Shown in pieces: positions 1 to 11,651 of a stretch of 64,000 nucleotides of DNA; the first letter of the stretch is position 1, and each line of letters starts with the position of its first letter. The DNA lies in the NCBI RefSeq assembly GCF_012489685.1, contig NC_080046.1, forward strand, positions 37,473,176-37,537,175. Reading direction: 5' to 3'. The notes under the pieces are model-generated. The model searched no databases. It was not told where the DNA came from and saw only the letters and a list, made by a program, of their open reading frames with translations. The position numbers and the translations under genes are program-made. This stretch comes from Lotus japonicus (lineage: Eukaryota > Streptophyta > Magnoliopsida > Fabales > Fabaceae).

Positions 1-59
1 ACGATTCGATGTTTGGCTAACCATATTGCATCATGCATACATTCGAGGTTTGTACGATC

Positions 60-290
60 GAAAGATTGGGCCTCGGTGAAGTTGGGACGGCTTCACAAAG
101 GTTGGGACGACCTTCATCGAAGAACACATGGATGTATATTCGGCATAGCGGGCAGAGTGGTACGACCTAGGGTGGTTGGGACTGATCTGACTATGCATGG
201 GTTTGTAAGTGACACCCGAGCGGAAATGGTTAAACACTAGGCCGGTGTTAGGACTGACTCGATGGTGCCCATCCCAATTGAACTATCCGG
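60..290 (+). repeat. Short hairpin-forming repeats in the G LTR
   Basis: Several inverted repeats share a GGGAC-type loop. GTGAAG...CTTCAC encloses TTGGGACGG, AAGGT...ACCTT encloses TGGGACG, and AACAC...GTGTT encloses TAGGCCG. They sit where element A has its eight-unit hairpin array and element C its 74-bp repeats, but the sequences differ. The function is unknown; they are probably part of the transcribed LTR leader. Confidence 0.5.
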
Positions 291-528
291 ATCATTTTGA
301 ATTGCATTTCACGCATACATTCACCCTGACTGGAATTGTATGTTATCTGAATTATCGAAGCATTGTTAGAGCCGATAACATGCTAGGATTATTTATATAT
401 ATATATATAAACATATATACCTATACCCCAATCACATGTTGTATGTATAATTACTTTATTCCGTGAGTTGACCCTAGCGCCTTGGCTTTGGTTTCATGTT
501 CGTGTTTGGGCGGTCGGCCTGCTGCCAG

Positions 529-1186
529 ATGTCGATGGCGGACTGGTGTTCGATGGTCTCTCCCTCGGGGGGGGATCAGGTTTGAGTTGGTTGACCGGCA
601 TGCCCCCACCGCTTGGGTGATCGATCCTGTGGATCATCGGGCGACGTACCATGGAAGGGTCATGGAGGACCGTACTGACGAGCGTGGACGTCTGACGAGA
701 GGAGGTCTACGACGCATGGAGCTGAGCTTCAACTTGCCGCCTTCAGTTCGCTGTGGACCGGGCACTGGTCGAGGACAACCTGCACCACCTTCATCTTCAT
801 CGGACGAGGAGGACCCATCCGAGATCGAGGCTGATGTTGATGCACCTGTCGCGCCACTTCCTGCTACTGCTGTCGATCCTACCGACGTTGCGTCGTCCTT
901 GAGGCTCGTGGAGCCGAAGAAGGAGCCTGTTGTTCCATCTGCCTCTCGCCGTTTTCCGTTTACTCCATCACGCGGCTACCGTGTGGAACCCCTGGTTCGT
1001 GTGGTGGAGGAGGATGTCCTTACTGAGGAGGTAGATGTTGAGATGGGCTCGACTAGGGCTGTTCGCAGGACAGTTAGGAAGGAGGTCGTGGACTTGGATA
1101 CCGAGATGATCACGGTGGACTCTGACTCCGACACCGACGTCGACAGCTACTCGCCGAGCGACGAGGAGGAGGAGGAGGAGCTTTGA
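529..1186 (+). pseudogene. LTR-internal ORF (G copy), frameshifted by one G
   Basis: Unrecognised protein encoded inside the LTR, homologous to the ORF at 56652-57320. The shared features are a TAWVID block, RGRVMEDRTDERGRL, RRMELSF, a proline/serine-rich linker, STRAVRRTVR and an acidic C-terminus with DLDTEMITVDSDSD followed by a run of glutamates. The likely start is the ATG at 529, directly after a splice-acceptor-like CTGCTGCCAG. The G-run at about 567-574 has eight G here against seven in the A copy, so the frame from this ATG breaks. Read from the other frame, the ORF is open from 482 to 1186. Indels relative to A otherwise keep the frame, which suggests past coding constraint. No catalytic motif, signal peptide or membrane segment is visible; an acidic nuclear or chromatin-associated protein is only a guess. 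Confidence 0.6.
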
Positions 1187-1626
1187 GCGGTACTGGGAGG
1201 GTAGGTTTAGGCAGGCGTCATATTTTGTGTAGAGCTCTGATTCGTTTTGCTTTTGGGACAGGGTAGGTTCCCGACGCATGGCTTTTTGTGTGGTTCTCTT
1301 ACTGAGGAATCACAATGAGTCAGTCGGACCATAGGGGTCTTTGCTTAGGCCATTTTGAGGCCGACTTTCTCTTGGTGGATTGTAAATATGACTTTCATAT
1401 TCACACTTCTGGATCTGTACATATTTGCCTGCGGGCACACTACTTTGGAGTCACTGCGAGTGCGCGTGACGTTGGAGTGCAGATGAGGCTGTACATGTTA
1501 TATGTTTGTACATCGGTCAGTTTAGTTGCTGGTTTATGTCTTTTTTTTTTCTATCACTTTAACTAAAAAAAAAAAATACCTGCTTTTTCGGCTTAAAGTT
1601 TATTTTTGAGTTACTAAAGTGACACC

Positions 1627-1859
1627 TGTAACACCCCGATTTCGGTGGCGTCACTTTAGTAACCAAAAAGAAACTTAAAACGGAAAAACGTGAATATTTA
1701 TTTTTTGATGATAAAATTAAAGACTGAAAGAAATGAAACTCAACAACAAAAGATAACAGAACTAATATACAATAATATTTACAGCCCCCGCTGTAAGAAA
1801 CAAACCACGTCACGAGTATCCTCCAGTGACGGGAAGTAATAGAATGTAACGCCCGTAGG
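1627..1859 (-). repeat. Element E 3' LTR, terminal fragment
   Basis: On the plus strand it begins TGTAACACCCCGATTTCGG, the complement of a gypsy LTR end (...GGTGTTACA), and runs to the GTAGG duplicated by insertion of F. It matches the end of the C LTR (TTTACTCGTGACGAGG, the block beside the GCGGGGGCTG stretch). Confidence 0.85.
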
Positions 1860-2809
1860 TGTAACACCCCGAATTCCAGGTGTCACTTTAGTAACCAAAA
1901 ATAAACTTTACGCGGAAAACAGGTAATTTTTTTTTTTGTTTTCTTTCCTTTAAATCAAAGTGATAAGAAAGTAAAGAAAAACCCCAACAACTAACTAACC
2001 GATATACAACATATATACATGTACAGCCTCAGCTGCACTCCATGTCACGCGCACTCGCAGTGACTCCAAAGCAGTGTGCCCGTAGGCAAATATATACAGA
2101 CCCAGAAGTGTAAGTGAGAAAATTATAATTACAAACCACTAGGAGAAAGTCGGCCTCAAAATGACCTAAGCAAAGACCCCTATGGTCCGACTGACTCACT
2201 GTGATCCCTCCGTAAGAGAACCACACAAAAAGCCATGCATCGGGAACCTACCCTGTCCCAAAAGCAAAACGAATCAGAGCTATTACAGTAACAACCAACT
2301 CCAAAAGACTCTAACCACCCATACCCCACACTACTATCATCGACCCTCCCTCGATCAGGCATGAAGTCCGGGTCCTCGTCGAAAGCTTCAGTAATAGTCG
2401 TTCCGCTCCGGGTCTTTCCCGCACAACGAATCATCACGAACCGGCTGACAGACGCCTGGCAGCAGGCCGACCGCCCAAACACAAACATACAAACAAAGCC
2501 AAGGCGCTAGGGTCAACTTACAGAATACAATAGATATACAATCAACTTGTGATAAAGGGGATATATACATATGTTGTATATATATACATATAAGATATGT
2601 ATTGCCTACTCTAAGGTATATACATAGCATGTTCTCGAATCTCCTACACAGTTTAATCATTAATACCTAACGATGTTCATCAACATCAAATCATCATAAT
2701 CTCAACATATGAAGTTAGGTGATAAGGTTAGTCAAACAATGTATCGTCCTCCCAACACACACGTATCCAACTAAACCAATGTTCCCTGTCGTTGCCCTAG
2801 GGTAAACGA

Positions 2810-3185
2810 CGATGAAATCTCACGCTTCCATGAAGTCTCACGCTTCAATGGGGTCTTACGCTTTCACGAAGTCTCACGCTTCAGTGAAATCTCACACATT
2901 CACGAAGTCTCACGCTTCAGTGAAGTTTCGCGCCTTCACGAAGTCTCACGCTTCAGTGAAGTTGCACGCCTCCGCAAAGTCTCCCGCTTCAGCAAAGGTG
3001 TACGCCTCCGCAAAGTCTCCCGTTTCAGCGAAGGTTCCCGTCTCCACGAGGTCTCCCGCCTCAGTGAAGTTTCTGCTTTCACGAAGTCTCACGCCTCAGT
3101 GAAGCTTACTCACTTTCACGAAGTCTCACGCTTCAGTGAAGTTCCATGCTTTCGCGAAGTCTCACGCCTCAGTGAAGCTTCCCGG
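2810..3185 (-). repeat. Hairpin-repeat array in the F 3' LTR
   Basis: More than ten imperfect units of about 26-30 bp. The core in plus orientation is GAAG-TCTCACG-CTTC, flanked by CAC...GTG. Variants change both arms together: GAGG...CCTC at several units, and CCAT...ATGG instead of CAC...GTG at the second unit. The array gives a spurious open frame rich in SHAS/VKSH repeats on the plus strand. The matching array in the 5' LTR is at 12814-13189. Confidence 0.8.
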
Positions 3186-3249
3186 CTCATCCTTTGGATG
3201 GCTAAATAACAAACTGCTCCGACCCAAACTCAAAACAACCCAAGAGTTA

Positions 3250-3360
3250 GTGTCGGTCAATACAACACAACTCCACCAACAAGATTACACGAGGGTCTAG
3301 TGTCGGTCAATACAACACAGCCCAAACAACAAGAGCACTAGGTGTCGGTCAATACAACAC
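3250..3360 (-). repeat. Three copies of a 19-bp hairpin motif in the F LTR
   Basis: GTGTCGGTCAATACAACAC occurs at 3250-3268, 3300-3318 and 3342-3360; its arms GTGT...ACAC can pair. The same motif in sense orientation occurs three times in element A (55969-56078). The copies are exact while the spacers differ. Confidence 0.75.
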
Positions 3361-4841
3361 GGCTCCATAACACTTCCCCAAGAGTACTAACGTACTCGGT
3401 GACTTTCAATCATCACCATAGCTCACCTTAGTGGCTTTCCCAATTCCGATAACTCTCCAAACCCACAACAAAGGTCGACTTTTCCCCCGCCTTTCGTAAA
3501 TATTTTTCCCCTTCAGTTCTCCTATGCTTAAACGTTAATAAAAATGATTTCAATTCAAATTAGTCAAATTATGAGTTTATTTCTCAAAGTCTAAGTTTCC
3601 CAAGTCTTTATTTTTCGAAAGCTCTATCATTCTAAGTTTCCAAAAATCAACCACCCAAAATACATTTCCCGGGGAAAGTCTAGGAATTCCAATGAATCCC
3701 AACAAATGGCTAAGTCTCAAACCCCACATTTGGACTTGCCTAGGTTTGTTCATCCAACCCGAAATGTCAAAGATCACCGGATCAATGAACCTCCACTCCG
3801 AAGTTGCGTCAAAACGCTCAATTCAACACATCATCAATATCACAAGTTATGAAACAATCATAACAAGAAATCATCATCATATACAACATCAGATAAAGCA
3901 TAGGACGAGTTTATCGACGCCTATCATGCAATCATAGCTAAATATAGCAAGTTGCCCTAACCTCGAGCTGATCCAGCTTCGAAATCACAAGCTCCTTCAC
4001 TCAAGTGCTCCGAACCTTCCAAAGTTCCTTCAACTGAACCTCGGAGAAAACAAAGCAGAATCCGAACAATATCGATTAGTTCGATCACAAAACAACACAT
4101 AAATGATAGACAAAGCATTAAAGCTTCAGAAGACGACAATCGGGTACGAAAAGACAAGTTTTCGAAAACGAAAACTCCCTCCCCAACACTACAAGGTCAC
4201 GGCCACAAAGGAAAAAGTGCTTCGGCTCTTTTTCTTTGACCAAATCAATTCACAAGGTAGTTTTAGGGTAAAACTAAGGCAAAGAAACTGTCGGAACAAT
4301 TTTCGGACAATCGGGCCGAAATACGACTATCCAGGGGCATTTTGGTCCAAAATAAAGGCTCAAAACTTCAAAGTTATCAGTTCTGAAAACAAATTTGACA
4401 GCAATGATCCTCATGACATCCGTGACAACAAATCCTAAAGGCACGAAGTCAGATTAAGTCTTTTTGACAATAAAGTTTCGAAATGTGAGACAAAAAGGGT
4501 TTTGAAACAGTTTATCAGATCCTGGACAACTGGATCACAATCAGCGTTTACTGACAGAGGTTTTAGGCTCATGGGAACCTTGAGAACATAACCCAAGCAA
4601 GAAATCGAAGAAAACGGACAATTTTAGAAAAAGCTCAAAACTGTGAGCACAGAAACGACTTCAGAAACGCAACAGAAACAACAATCAGAGGTAGGAATCG
4701 TGTTAGTTACCTCGATACCTAGAAGTAGGGACGAACTGCACGAAGATTGATCAAGGTTTCGCGAAAATCTCTTCCTCCCTTGCTCTCCCAAAACTCGCGG
4801 CCCAAATAGAAAGAAAATGAGAGGATTTTGCTTTTTCGCGC

Positions 4842-4849
4842 TATTTATA
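4842..4849 (-). promoter_or_regulatory. TATA box of the F 3' LTR
   Basis: TATTTATA on the plus strand, TATAAATA on the element strand, in the conserved setting CTATAAATAG followed by a purine/pyrimidine-rich leader. The counterpart in the 5' LTR is at 14846-14853. All LTR sequence downstream of it would be transcribed. Confidence 0.65.
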
Positions 4850-5541
4850 GGCGGGTGAAATCGCGGGAAAATGAAAATTTCGCGATTCCGATTTTTGCAG
4901 CACGATCACCGAGAAATTCTAAGAGAGATTCTGGCGTCAGAATTCCAGAACTCAAAACAAATATCTAGGATTTGGGAAAAACGATATCCAAAACGCCAAA
5001 AGCGGTGTAAGTTAGTCTGTCCCGAAAAACTACTTTTTGCTGTGATGCTCAAACGACAAAACTTCCAACAGAAGAAAGATTGGAAATGTCAAAACAAGTC
5101 TGGCAACGCGGACGGAATCTTCGTTAGAAGTCCCGAATAGAAAAAGTCTTTATCCATTGCTCGAAAATAGGGTTTCGAAGCAAAGAAATTAGCGTCGGCG
5201 GACATCCGAAAAGTGAAACCTATCGTGCGTACAGTCCAGAGTTCCGAAATGAAACGCTGGTCGATGGAAAAATAAAGAGAATCTTTAAATTTTCCGAGAG
5301 TTCGAAATCTCACTCAAAACGTTGCTTTAAGAGCGAAATAGCCTATTCTGGACACGCTCGCCATAAGGCAGGTGTGCAGACGACTCGCACTAACTCCGAA
5401 AACAACTACGCAACATTCCTCAAGCAATTCCTGAACTTTCTTCTTCATTAATCTTTCTCAAATGTCAAACTCCTGTCACGCTTACACTGATTCTACGTGT
5501 GAGTCGGAAACTTAACTTGTTCTGAAAATCCAGGTCTTACA

Positions 5542-5560
5542 ATACTCCCCTCCAAAAACA
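5542..5560 (-). promoter_or_regulatory. Polypurine tract of element F
   Basis: Directly before the 3' LTR the element strand reads TTTTTGGAGGGGAGTAT, the plus-strand DNA primer. The gypsy elements A, C and E have the same tract with small changes. A second copy is at about 7892-7910 because of the tandem duplication. Confidence 0.8.
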
Positions 5561-5578
5561 AAGTTTCGTCCTCGAAAC

Positions 5579-5870
5579 TCAGAGTTCTGCGAAAAGTCCG
5601 GAATACAGTTCCTCGATCTTATCTTCCAATTCTCATGTAGTAGTGCCTGTGTCATTGTTCCTCATAATCTTTACTTAAGCAATCTGCTTTCCCCTTAACT
5701 GTTTCACTCTTCTATCCCCACTGCTAACTGTCGGCGTCTCAAAAGACAAAACATCATTCAACCTCATGTCGTCTGACTCGATTACTTGCGTCGGACCTCT
5801 GCTTGAAATGATACCGGTTGGCATTCCGTGCAGTCGCACCATCTTAGCCACTTACTTCTTTACTTTCGGT
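5579..5870 (-). pseudogene. Decayed pol C-terminus with internal integrase deletion (F)
   Basis: The minus strand reads an integrase core stretch (VRLHGMPT, GIISS) that passes directly into the C-terminal chromodomain-like tail ([34 protein letters not shown], stop at 5579-5581). Two in-frame stops interrupt the tail. Relative to A, everything from just after the SDRDP-equivalent to just before THVI is missing. C carries the same fusion. Inert as a protein. A second copy lies at about 7929-8220. Confidence 0.75.
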
Positions 5871-8800
5871 CGTCCGAAATTCCTCTTAAACTCGGTGCCT
5901 CTCTGTCATCTTAAGGTAAATACTCAACTCGTCCTCGTGATCTTCATCTACAGTCCAAAACTCCACTTGTTCGTTCGATAACTTCTAGACGAAATATTGC
6001 GTTGGAATCTAATAGTCCATTAACGTCACATCCAACTTCGTAACTATCATCACTCGCACAATGAAATCAATCTCCTACTTAGTCACCATTCGAATTAAAA
6101 ATCGACTTATGTCCTTATTTCTTGTCCTTCACTAATCTTATCCCCTTCAACATCAAGTTATCAACAACTTATAAGATAATCCTCTTCTTAATATCTAACA
6201 ATCCATTATTATCGTCTTCTTCCTTAGAACTTCCCTCACTCAAACCTATTTACACTTACTGAAATCCCTAACACTTCGCACAAATCGAGACTTATCCTCT
6301 AGAAGATTAAATCATAACTATACCTCAAGGGACTTAACTAGCCATCTTATCATCCGATCCTTCAACATTCTGAGATTTAACTCTTACCGTAACCGCTAAC
6401 ACCACCAAATCTCTTATGTGTACAGGAATCTCCGCTCTCTAGGACAACCTTAGCCCTAGGATACTTATTCAACTTTAGCAAAATTCACTTGTTACCCGTA
6501 ATGTGCACCATCAAAATCCATAACAAAGTTTCATTCCCTCTTAGACTCTGAGGAACTTGTCCAAACATAACAACTTCAAGTATTCATCTTAATACTAACA
6601 CTTTCCTTTTTGTCACTCCATCACCATCTCGTCACTCAACTTCTTAATCTCTCAATCAAATTCTGACAACCTTCGAGTCTTACACACCTTAGATAGACAT
6701 TCATAGATTTAAAACCTAAACCTACACCAAGTTTGGTCCTCTAACGACCTTTAATCCTTCAATACTTCTTAAATGAATATCCGTTCCTTAAAACTATAAC
6801 TCCTTCACTTACCCAAACGACCTGATAAGTGTCGTCATGCTTCCACACTCACCACTTGATCCCGCTATCCATAATCATAACTTATTATGCTAACATCATT
6901 CAAATCTTATCACATGGTCATGATGTCCGCAACCTCATAATCAACATCAATCGATCACCAACCTTAACACTCCACACAACCCAGAATTCCCTTACTTCAA
7001 GATCTCTCTTATACTACACCTCAATGGTCTTAACCCGAAACTCACCTTCAGGTCTTCAATCTTCTAAGATTCAACTCCTATTGTCACACCTACAACCATA
7101 AGATCTCCTACTCGTACGTGATTCTCGGCTCTCAAGATTCAATCTTAACCCTAAGATTTCAATCCAACTTAGTATATCTCACTTAGTAATCTCAGCATAT
7201 TTCTTTGGAATCCATATCAACAACCTCAAGTATTCAACTTATGCTAAAACTTTCTTTCTCCAACTTAATCATTAATTCAACATTTTTCAAGCGAAAATTC
7301 ATCTCTTAAGACTATAATGTCTCCACATATTAATCAAACGCTTAGCAAAACTTATTCCTCGAACTCGACTATAACAATCTAGTTCAGAGCTAATTCTTCT
7401 CAATCTCGCTACCATCAAACAATCATCTATAACCGGATATTAAATCCAACCTATCTAATCTCTAATAATCCCACGTCAGAAATCACATAACCTATGACTT
7501 CATAACTTCCGAGAAAATAGGGTTTCGAAGCAAAGAAATTAGCGTCGGCGGACATCCGAAAAGTGAAACCTATCGTGCGTACAGTCCAGAGTTCCGAAAT
7601 GAAACGCTGGTCGATGGAAAAATAAAGAGAATCTTTAAATTTTCCGAGAGTTCGAAATCTCACTCAAAACGTTGCTTTAAGAGCGAAATAGCCTATTCTG
7701 GACACGCTCGCCATAAGGCAGGTGTGCAGACGACTCGCACTAACTCCGAAAACAACTACGCAACATTCCTCAAGCAATTCCTGAACTTTCTTCTTCATTA
7801 ATCTTTCTCAAATGCCAAACTCCTGTCACGCTTACACTGATTCTACGTGTGAGTCGGAAACTTAACTTGTTCTGAAAATCCAGGTCTTACAATACTCCCC
7901 TCCAAAAACAAAGTTTCGTCCTCGAAACTCAGAGTTCTGCGAAAAGTCCGGAATACAGTTCCTCGATCTTATCTTCCAATTCTCATGTAGTAGTGCCTGT
8001 GTCATTGTTCCTCATAATCTTTACTTAAGCAATCTGCTTTCCCCTTAACTGTTTCACTCTTCTATCCCCACTGCTAACTGTCGGCGTCTCAAAAGACAAA
8101 ACATCATTCAACCTCATGTCGTCTGACTCGATTACTTGCGTCGGACCTCTGCTTGAAATGATACCGGTTGGCATTCCGTGCAGTCGCACCATCTTAGCCA
8201 CTTACTTCTTTACTTTCGGTCGTCCGAAATTCCTCTTAAACTCGGTGCCTCTCTGTCATCTTAAGGTAAATACTCAACTCGTCCTCGTGATCTTCATCTA
8301 CAGTCCAAAACTCCACTTGTTCGTTCGATAACTTCTAGACGAAATATTGCGTTGGAATCTAATAGTCCATTAACGTCACATCCAACTTCGTAACTATCAT
8401 CACTCGCACAATGAAATCAATCTCCTACTTAGTCACCATTCGAATTAAAAATCGACTTATGTCCTTATTTCTTGTCCTTCACTAATCTTATCCCCTTCAA
8501 CATCAAGTTATCAACAACTTATAAGATAATCCTCTTCTTAATATCTAACAATCCATTATTATCGTCTTCTTCCTTAGAACTTCCCTCACTCAAACCTATT
8601 TACACTTACTGAAATCCCTAACACTTCGCACAAATCGAGACTTATCCTCTAGAAGATTAAATCATAACTATACCTCAAGGGACTTAACTAGCCATCTTAT
8701 CATCCGATCCTTCAACATTCTGAGATTTAACTCTTACCGTAACCGCTAACACCACCAAATCTCTTATGTGTACAGGAATCTCCGCTCTCTAGGACAACCT

Positions 8801-10496
8801 TAGCCCTAGGATACTTATTCAACTTTAGCAAAATTCACTTGTTACCCGTAATGTGCACCATCAAAATCCATAACAAAGTTTCATTCCCTCTTAGACTCTG
8901 AGGAACTTGTCCAAACATAACAACTTCAAGTATTCATCTTAATACTAACACTTTCCTTTTTGTCACTCCATCACCATCTCGTCACTCAACTTCTTAATCT
9001 CTCAATCAAATTCTGACAACCTTCGAGTCTTACACACCTTAGATAGACATTCATAGATTTAAAACCTAAACCTACACCAAGTTTGGTCCTCTAACGACCT
9101 TTAATCCTTCAATACTTCTTAAATGAATATCCGTTCCTTAAAACTATAACTCCTTCACTTACCCAAACGACCTGATAAGTGTCGTCATGCTTCCACACTC
9201 ACCACTTGATCCCGCTATCCATAATCATAACTTATTATGCTAACATCATTCAAATCTTATCACATGGTCATGATGTCCGCAACCTCATAATCAACATCAA
9301 TCGATCACCAACCTTAACACTCCACACAACCCAGAATTCCCTTACTTCAAGATCTCTCTTATACTACACCTCAATGGTCTTAACCCGAAACTCACCTTCA
9401 GGTCTTCAATCTTCTAAGATTCAACTCCTATTGTCACACCTACAACCATAAGATCTCCTACTCGTACGTGATTCTCGGCTCTCAAGATTCAATCTTAACC
9501 CTAAGATTTCAATCCAACTTAGTATATCTCACTTAGTAATCTCAGCATATTTCTTTGGAATCCATATCAACAACCTCAAGTATTCAACTTATGCTAAAAC
9601 TTTCTTTCTCCAACTTAATCATTAATTCAACATTTTTCAAGCGAAAATTCATCTCTTAAGACTATAATGTCTCCACATATTAATCAAACGCTTAGCAAAA
9701 CTTATTCCTCGAACTCGACTATAACAATCTAGTTCAGAGCTAATTCTTCTCAATCTCGCTACCATCAAACAATCATCTATAACCGGATATTAAATCCAAC
9801 CTATCTAATCTCTAATAATCCCACGTCAGAAATCACATAACCTATGACTTCATAACTTCCGAGAAAATACTTAAAGATTTTCCAACATCAATTCTATTGG
9901 CTTAGTCTACCTCTACTTGGAGTAATCACACGAACTAACCAATCAATGTCTATACGAAAATCATCAACTTCCAAAGGTTCAAATCTTAATCTTGTACAAT
10001 CAAATGCTTAACACGAACTTTCCTCCCAAATCCGACTAATCCTCAATCAATTCAAATTCATCTTACCTGTCCTTCTATCAAAGTCCATAACCAGCTATGA
10101 TTCCGAATATCACCCCCTCAATATTAGGTTGATCAGGCCTAACACATCGAAGGTGAAATTTAGAAAAACCCACCGGAACAGTCAATGAGTTCCTATCATC
10201 CAGTAGTCACAATTATCCCGACATCCAATCCTTAACGGTCCCGCTACGGAACTACGCACCCTCAACATAACGCGTATACTACCCATAAGGAATCTCTCTA
10301 AGATTCGTTCCCCAGCTACTAGCTTCCTTATAATCGCATTGGTGGAAGACTACTTTCTAGACTTAGTGTGTTATTCTAAACCTCGTGTAACTTCTATAGT
10401 TAAAACACGAGCGGCAGTCAAATAAATTCTTAGTAGGTGTAATAACTGTAAGGTCAAAGCTCAAACAGTATAACTAAGTTAGATGTGTTGCACATT
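5871..10496 (-). other. Non-coding interior of element F
   Basis: No open frame here resembles retroelement enzymes. The segment next to the pol remnant (to about 6360) and the segment next to gag (about 10230-10496) align with element C at 40462-41217 when read on the minus strand. The middle part is A/T-rich, pyrimidine-biased on the plus strand and unrecognised. It includes unit 2 of the tandem duplication, with an LTR fragment at 7513-7891. Confidence 0.7.
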
Positions 10497-11651
10497 CTAC
10501 GAGAGTAATGATGAGCATGTTGTACTAGAATGAGAAAGAATAGTTAGAAGGTTACCATCGTTCTTGCACTCACCTCTGGCTAACCCCTCAGCTCCTTCAC
10601 CGTCCATGATATAAACCCTTCCTCTAGCAGCAGGGCGCTTTCCCCTTGCAGCATTGACAGACGGCTCCGCCTTGGGTGCCCTACACTGACTGGCGTTGTG
10701 CCCCCGTTGGTTGCAGTTGAAACACTTGGGCCTCGGTTCTGAGCACGCACATGCATAGTGTCCCAACTTTCCACACCTGAAGCATTTCACATCTTGGATT
10801 GCAATCTGGTTTCCCGTTCCTCCAGCAGCAGCTGTAACCATAGGCTTGTACGATCCTGGGGTAAACCTTTCCCCCACAGGACGCTGATAAGGCTTCTTCA
10901 TCTGAAACTTTCCTTTTCCTTGATAGCTCCGGGAACTCGACCTCATTGGTCCCCCAGTTCCAGCCCGGTCCATCCTCCTATTCTTCATCAGTTCCACCTC
11001 GGTGGCCTTCTCAACCAAAGCTTGAAACCTCATAATCCCCAACGGTCTCACTGAGTCCTCAATGTCAGCTCTCAGTCCCCTCACAAAGCGCTTGCACATA
11101 TAGGGTTCATCAACCTGATCACGGAAAAATCGGAAGTGTTTGGCCAAAGATTCTAACTTAGCAGCATATTCCGGAATAGTCATGCTCCCTTGACGAAGAG
11201 TCAGAAACTGCGACTCACGCTCGTCACGAGCACTATCAGGAAAATACTTCTCCAGAAAGGCGGCACGAAAAGAATCCCAGTTCACCTCAACATGGTTTGC
11301 CTCCATCATCCCTCTGGTGCCCCTCCACCAGTACTCAGCATCGCCCAGTAGTAGATAAGTTGCCAGGCCCACCTTAGCCCCTTCACTAGTCTGTAGTACT
11401 TCGAAAATCTTCTCTATCTCTTGGATCCAGAGATCCGCCTCGTCCGGGTCAGTCCCGCCCGTGAACTTGGGTGGATTCTGTCTTCTGAAATCATTTAATC
11501 CCCTGTTCTGGTCCAGGGCTGCTTCTCTCTGAAGCCGGTATAGCTCGCGTGCATCCTCAGTAGCACGCCTATGTGCATTGTCATTCTTCTGTACAGTCAT
11601 AGCTTGGACCAAAGTGGCCACCATCTCAGCAAGTTGGTTCGCGTTCACCAT
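10497..11651 (-). CDS. gag: Gag of element F
   Basis: 384-codon capsid/nucleocapsid protein that would package element RNA. The N-terminal region is charged and glutamine-rich (1-50). A retrotransposon-gag domain follows (about 55-225), with GGTDPDEADLWI, YWWRGTRGMM and FLEKYFPDSARDERESQF. After a basic linker come two CCHC knuckles near 285-325 (CFRCGKLGHYACAC and CFNCNQRGHNASQC). The ATG is chosen because it opens the domain in A, C and F alike and follows an acceptor-like ACAG by three bases. The frame stops shortly after the point where A passes into protease, so no polyprotein is made. The ORF is uninterrupted, which suggests selection or youth. Confidence 0.9.
   Translation of the reverse strand: MVNANQLAEMVATLVQAMTVQKNDNAHRRATEDARELYRLQREAALDQNRGLNDFRRQNPPKFTGGTDPDEADLWIQEIEKIFEVLQTSEGAKVGLATYLLLGDAEYWWRGTRGMMEANHVEVNWDSFRAAFLEKYFPDSARDERESQFLTLRQGSMTIPEYAAKLESLAKHFRFFRDQVDEPYMCKRFVRGLRADIEDSVRPLGIMRFQALVEKATEVELMKNRRMDRAGTGGPMRSSSRSYQGKGKFQMKKPYQRPVGERFTPGSYKPMVTAAAGGTGNQIAIQDVKCFRCGKLGHYACACSEPRPKCFNCNQRGHNASQCRAPKAEPSVNAARGKRPAARGRVYIMDGEGAEGLARGECKNDGNLLTILSHSSTTCSSLLS

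Larger units (their letters stand above)
1..1626 (+). repeat. Element G: 3' part of a long Ty3/gypsy LTR (family I)
   Basis: This stretch aligns along its length with 56131-57774, inside the 5' LTR of element A: the opening motif TTTGGCTAACCA, the 5' flank and body of the LTR ORF, the GGGACAGGGTAGGTTCC stretch and the final TACTAAAGTGACACC. It stops at 1626, about 17 bp short of the expected LTR end, where element E begins. No primer site or internal region of G remains in the window, so G may have been a full element or a solo LTR. The start lies before base 1. Confidence 0.85.
1860..5541 (-). repeat. Element F 3' LTR
   Basis: The plus strand reads TGTAACACC...GGTCTTACA, 3682 bp, and pairs with 11864-15546 (3683 bp). 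On the minus strand it holds a U3, a TATA box (complement of TATTTATA at 4842-4849), a 78-nt exon-like block (3962-4039), a GAGTAC hairpin, three copies of GTGTTGTATTGACCGACAC and a hairpin-repeat array. The LTR ORF of A and G is largely deleted here: only the FGRSACCQ start and a short tail are seen. Confidence 0.93.
5163..9869. repeat. 2350-bp tandem duplication inside element F
   Basis: Unit 1 is 5163-7512 and unit 2 is 7513-9862, with the 7-bp junction GAAAATA present at 5163, 7513 and 9863. Each unit carries the last 379 bp of the 3' LTR (U3 end), the polypurine tract, the pol remnant and about 1.6 kb of non-coding interior. The copies are almost identical; the one difference I noticed is T/C (AAATGTCAAAC near 5463, AAATGCCAAAC near 7813). 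F therefore has an LTR fragment and a second polypurine tract in its interior. Confidence 0.9.

Noticed and set aside
2812..3102. Open frame of SHAS/VKSH repeats on the plus strand
   Set aside because: It is a by-product of the hairpin array in F's LTR; it runs antisense to the element and has no start context. The identical frame at 12816 is the same array in the other LTR.
2810..3185. CRISPR-like array
   Set aside because: Units vary, spacers are not unique sequence, no cas genes are present and the DNA is plant; these are LTR hairpin repeats.
5766..5981. Plus-strand frames repeated identically at 8116 (and 6829/9179)
   Set aside because: They are shadows on the wrong strand of the pol remnant and interior of F, doubled by the tandem duplication.
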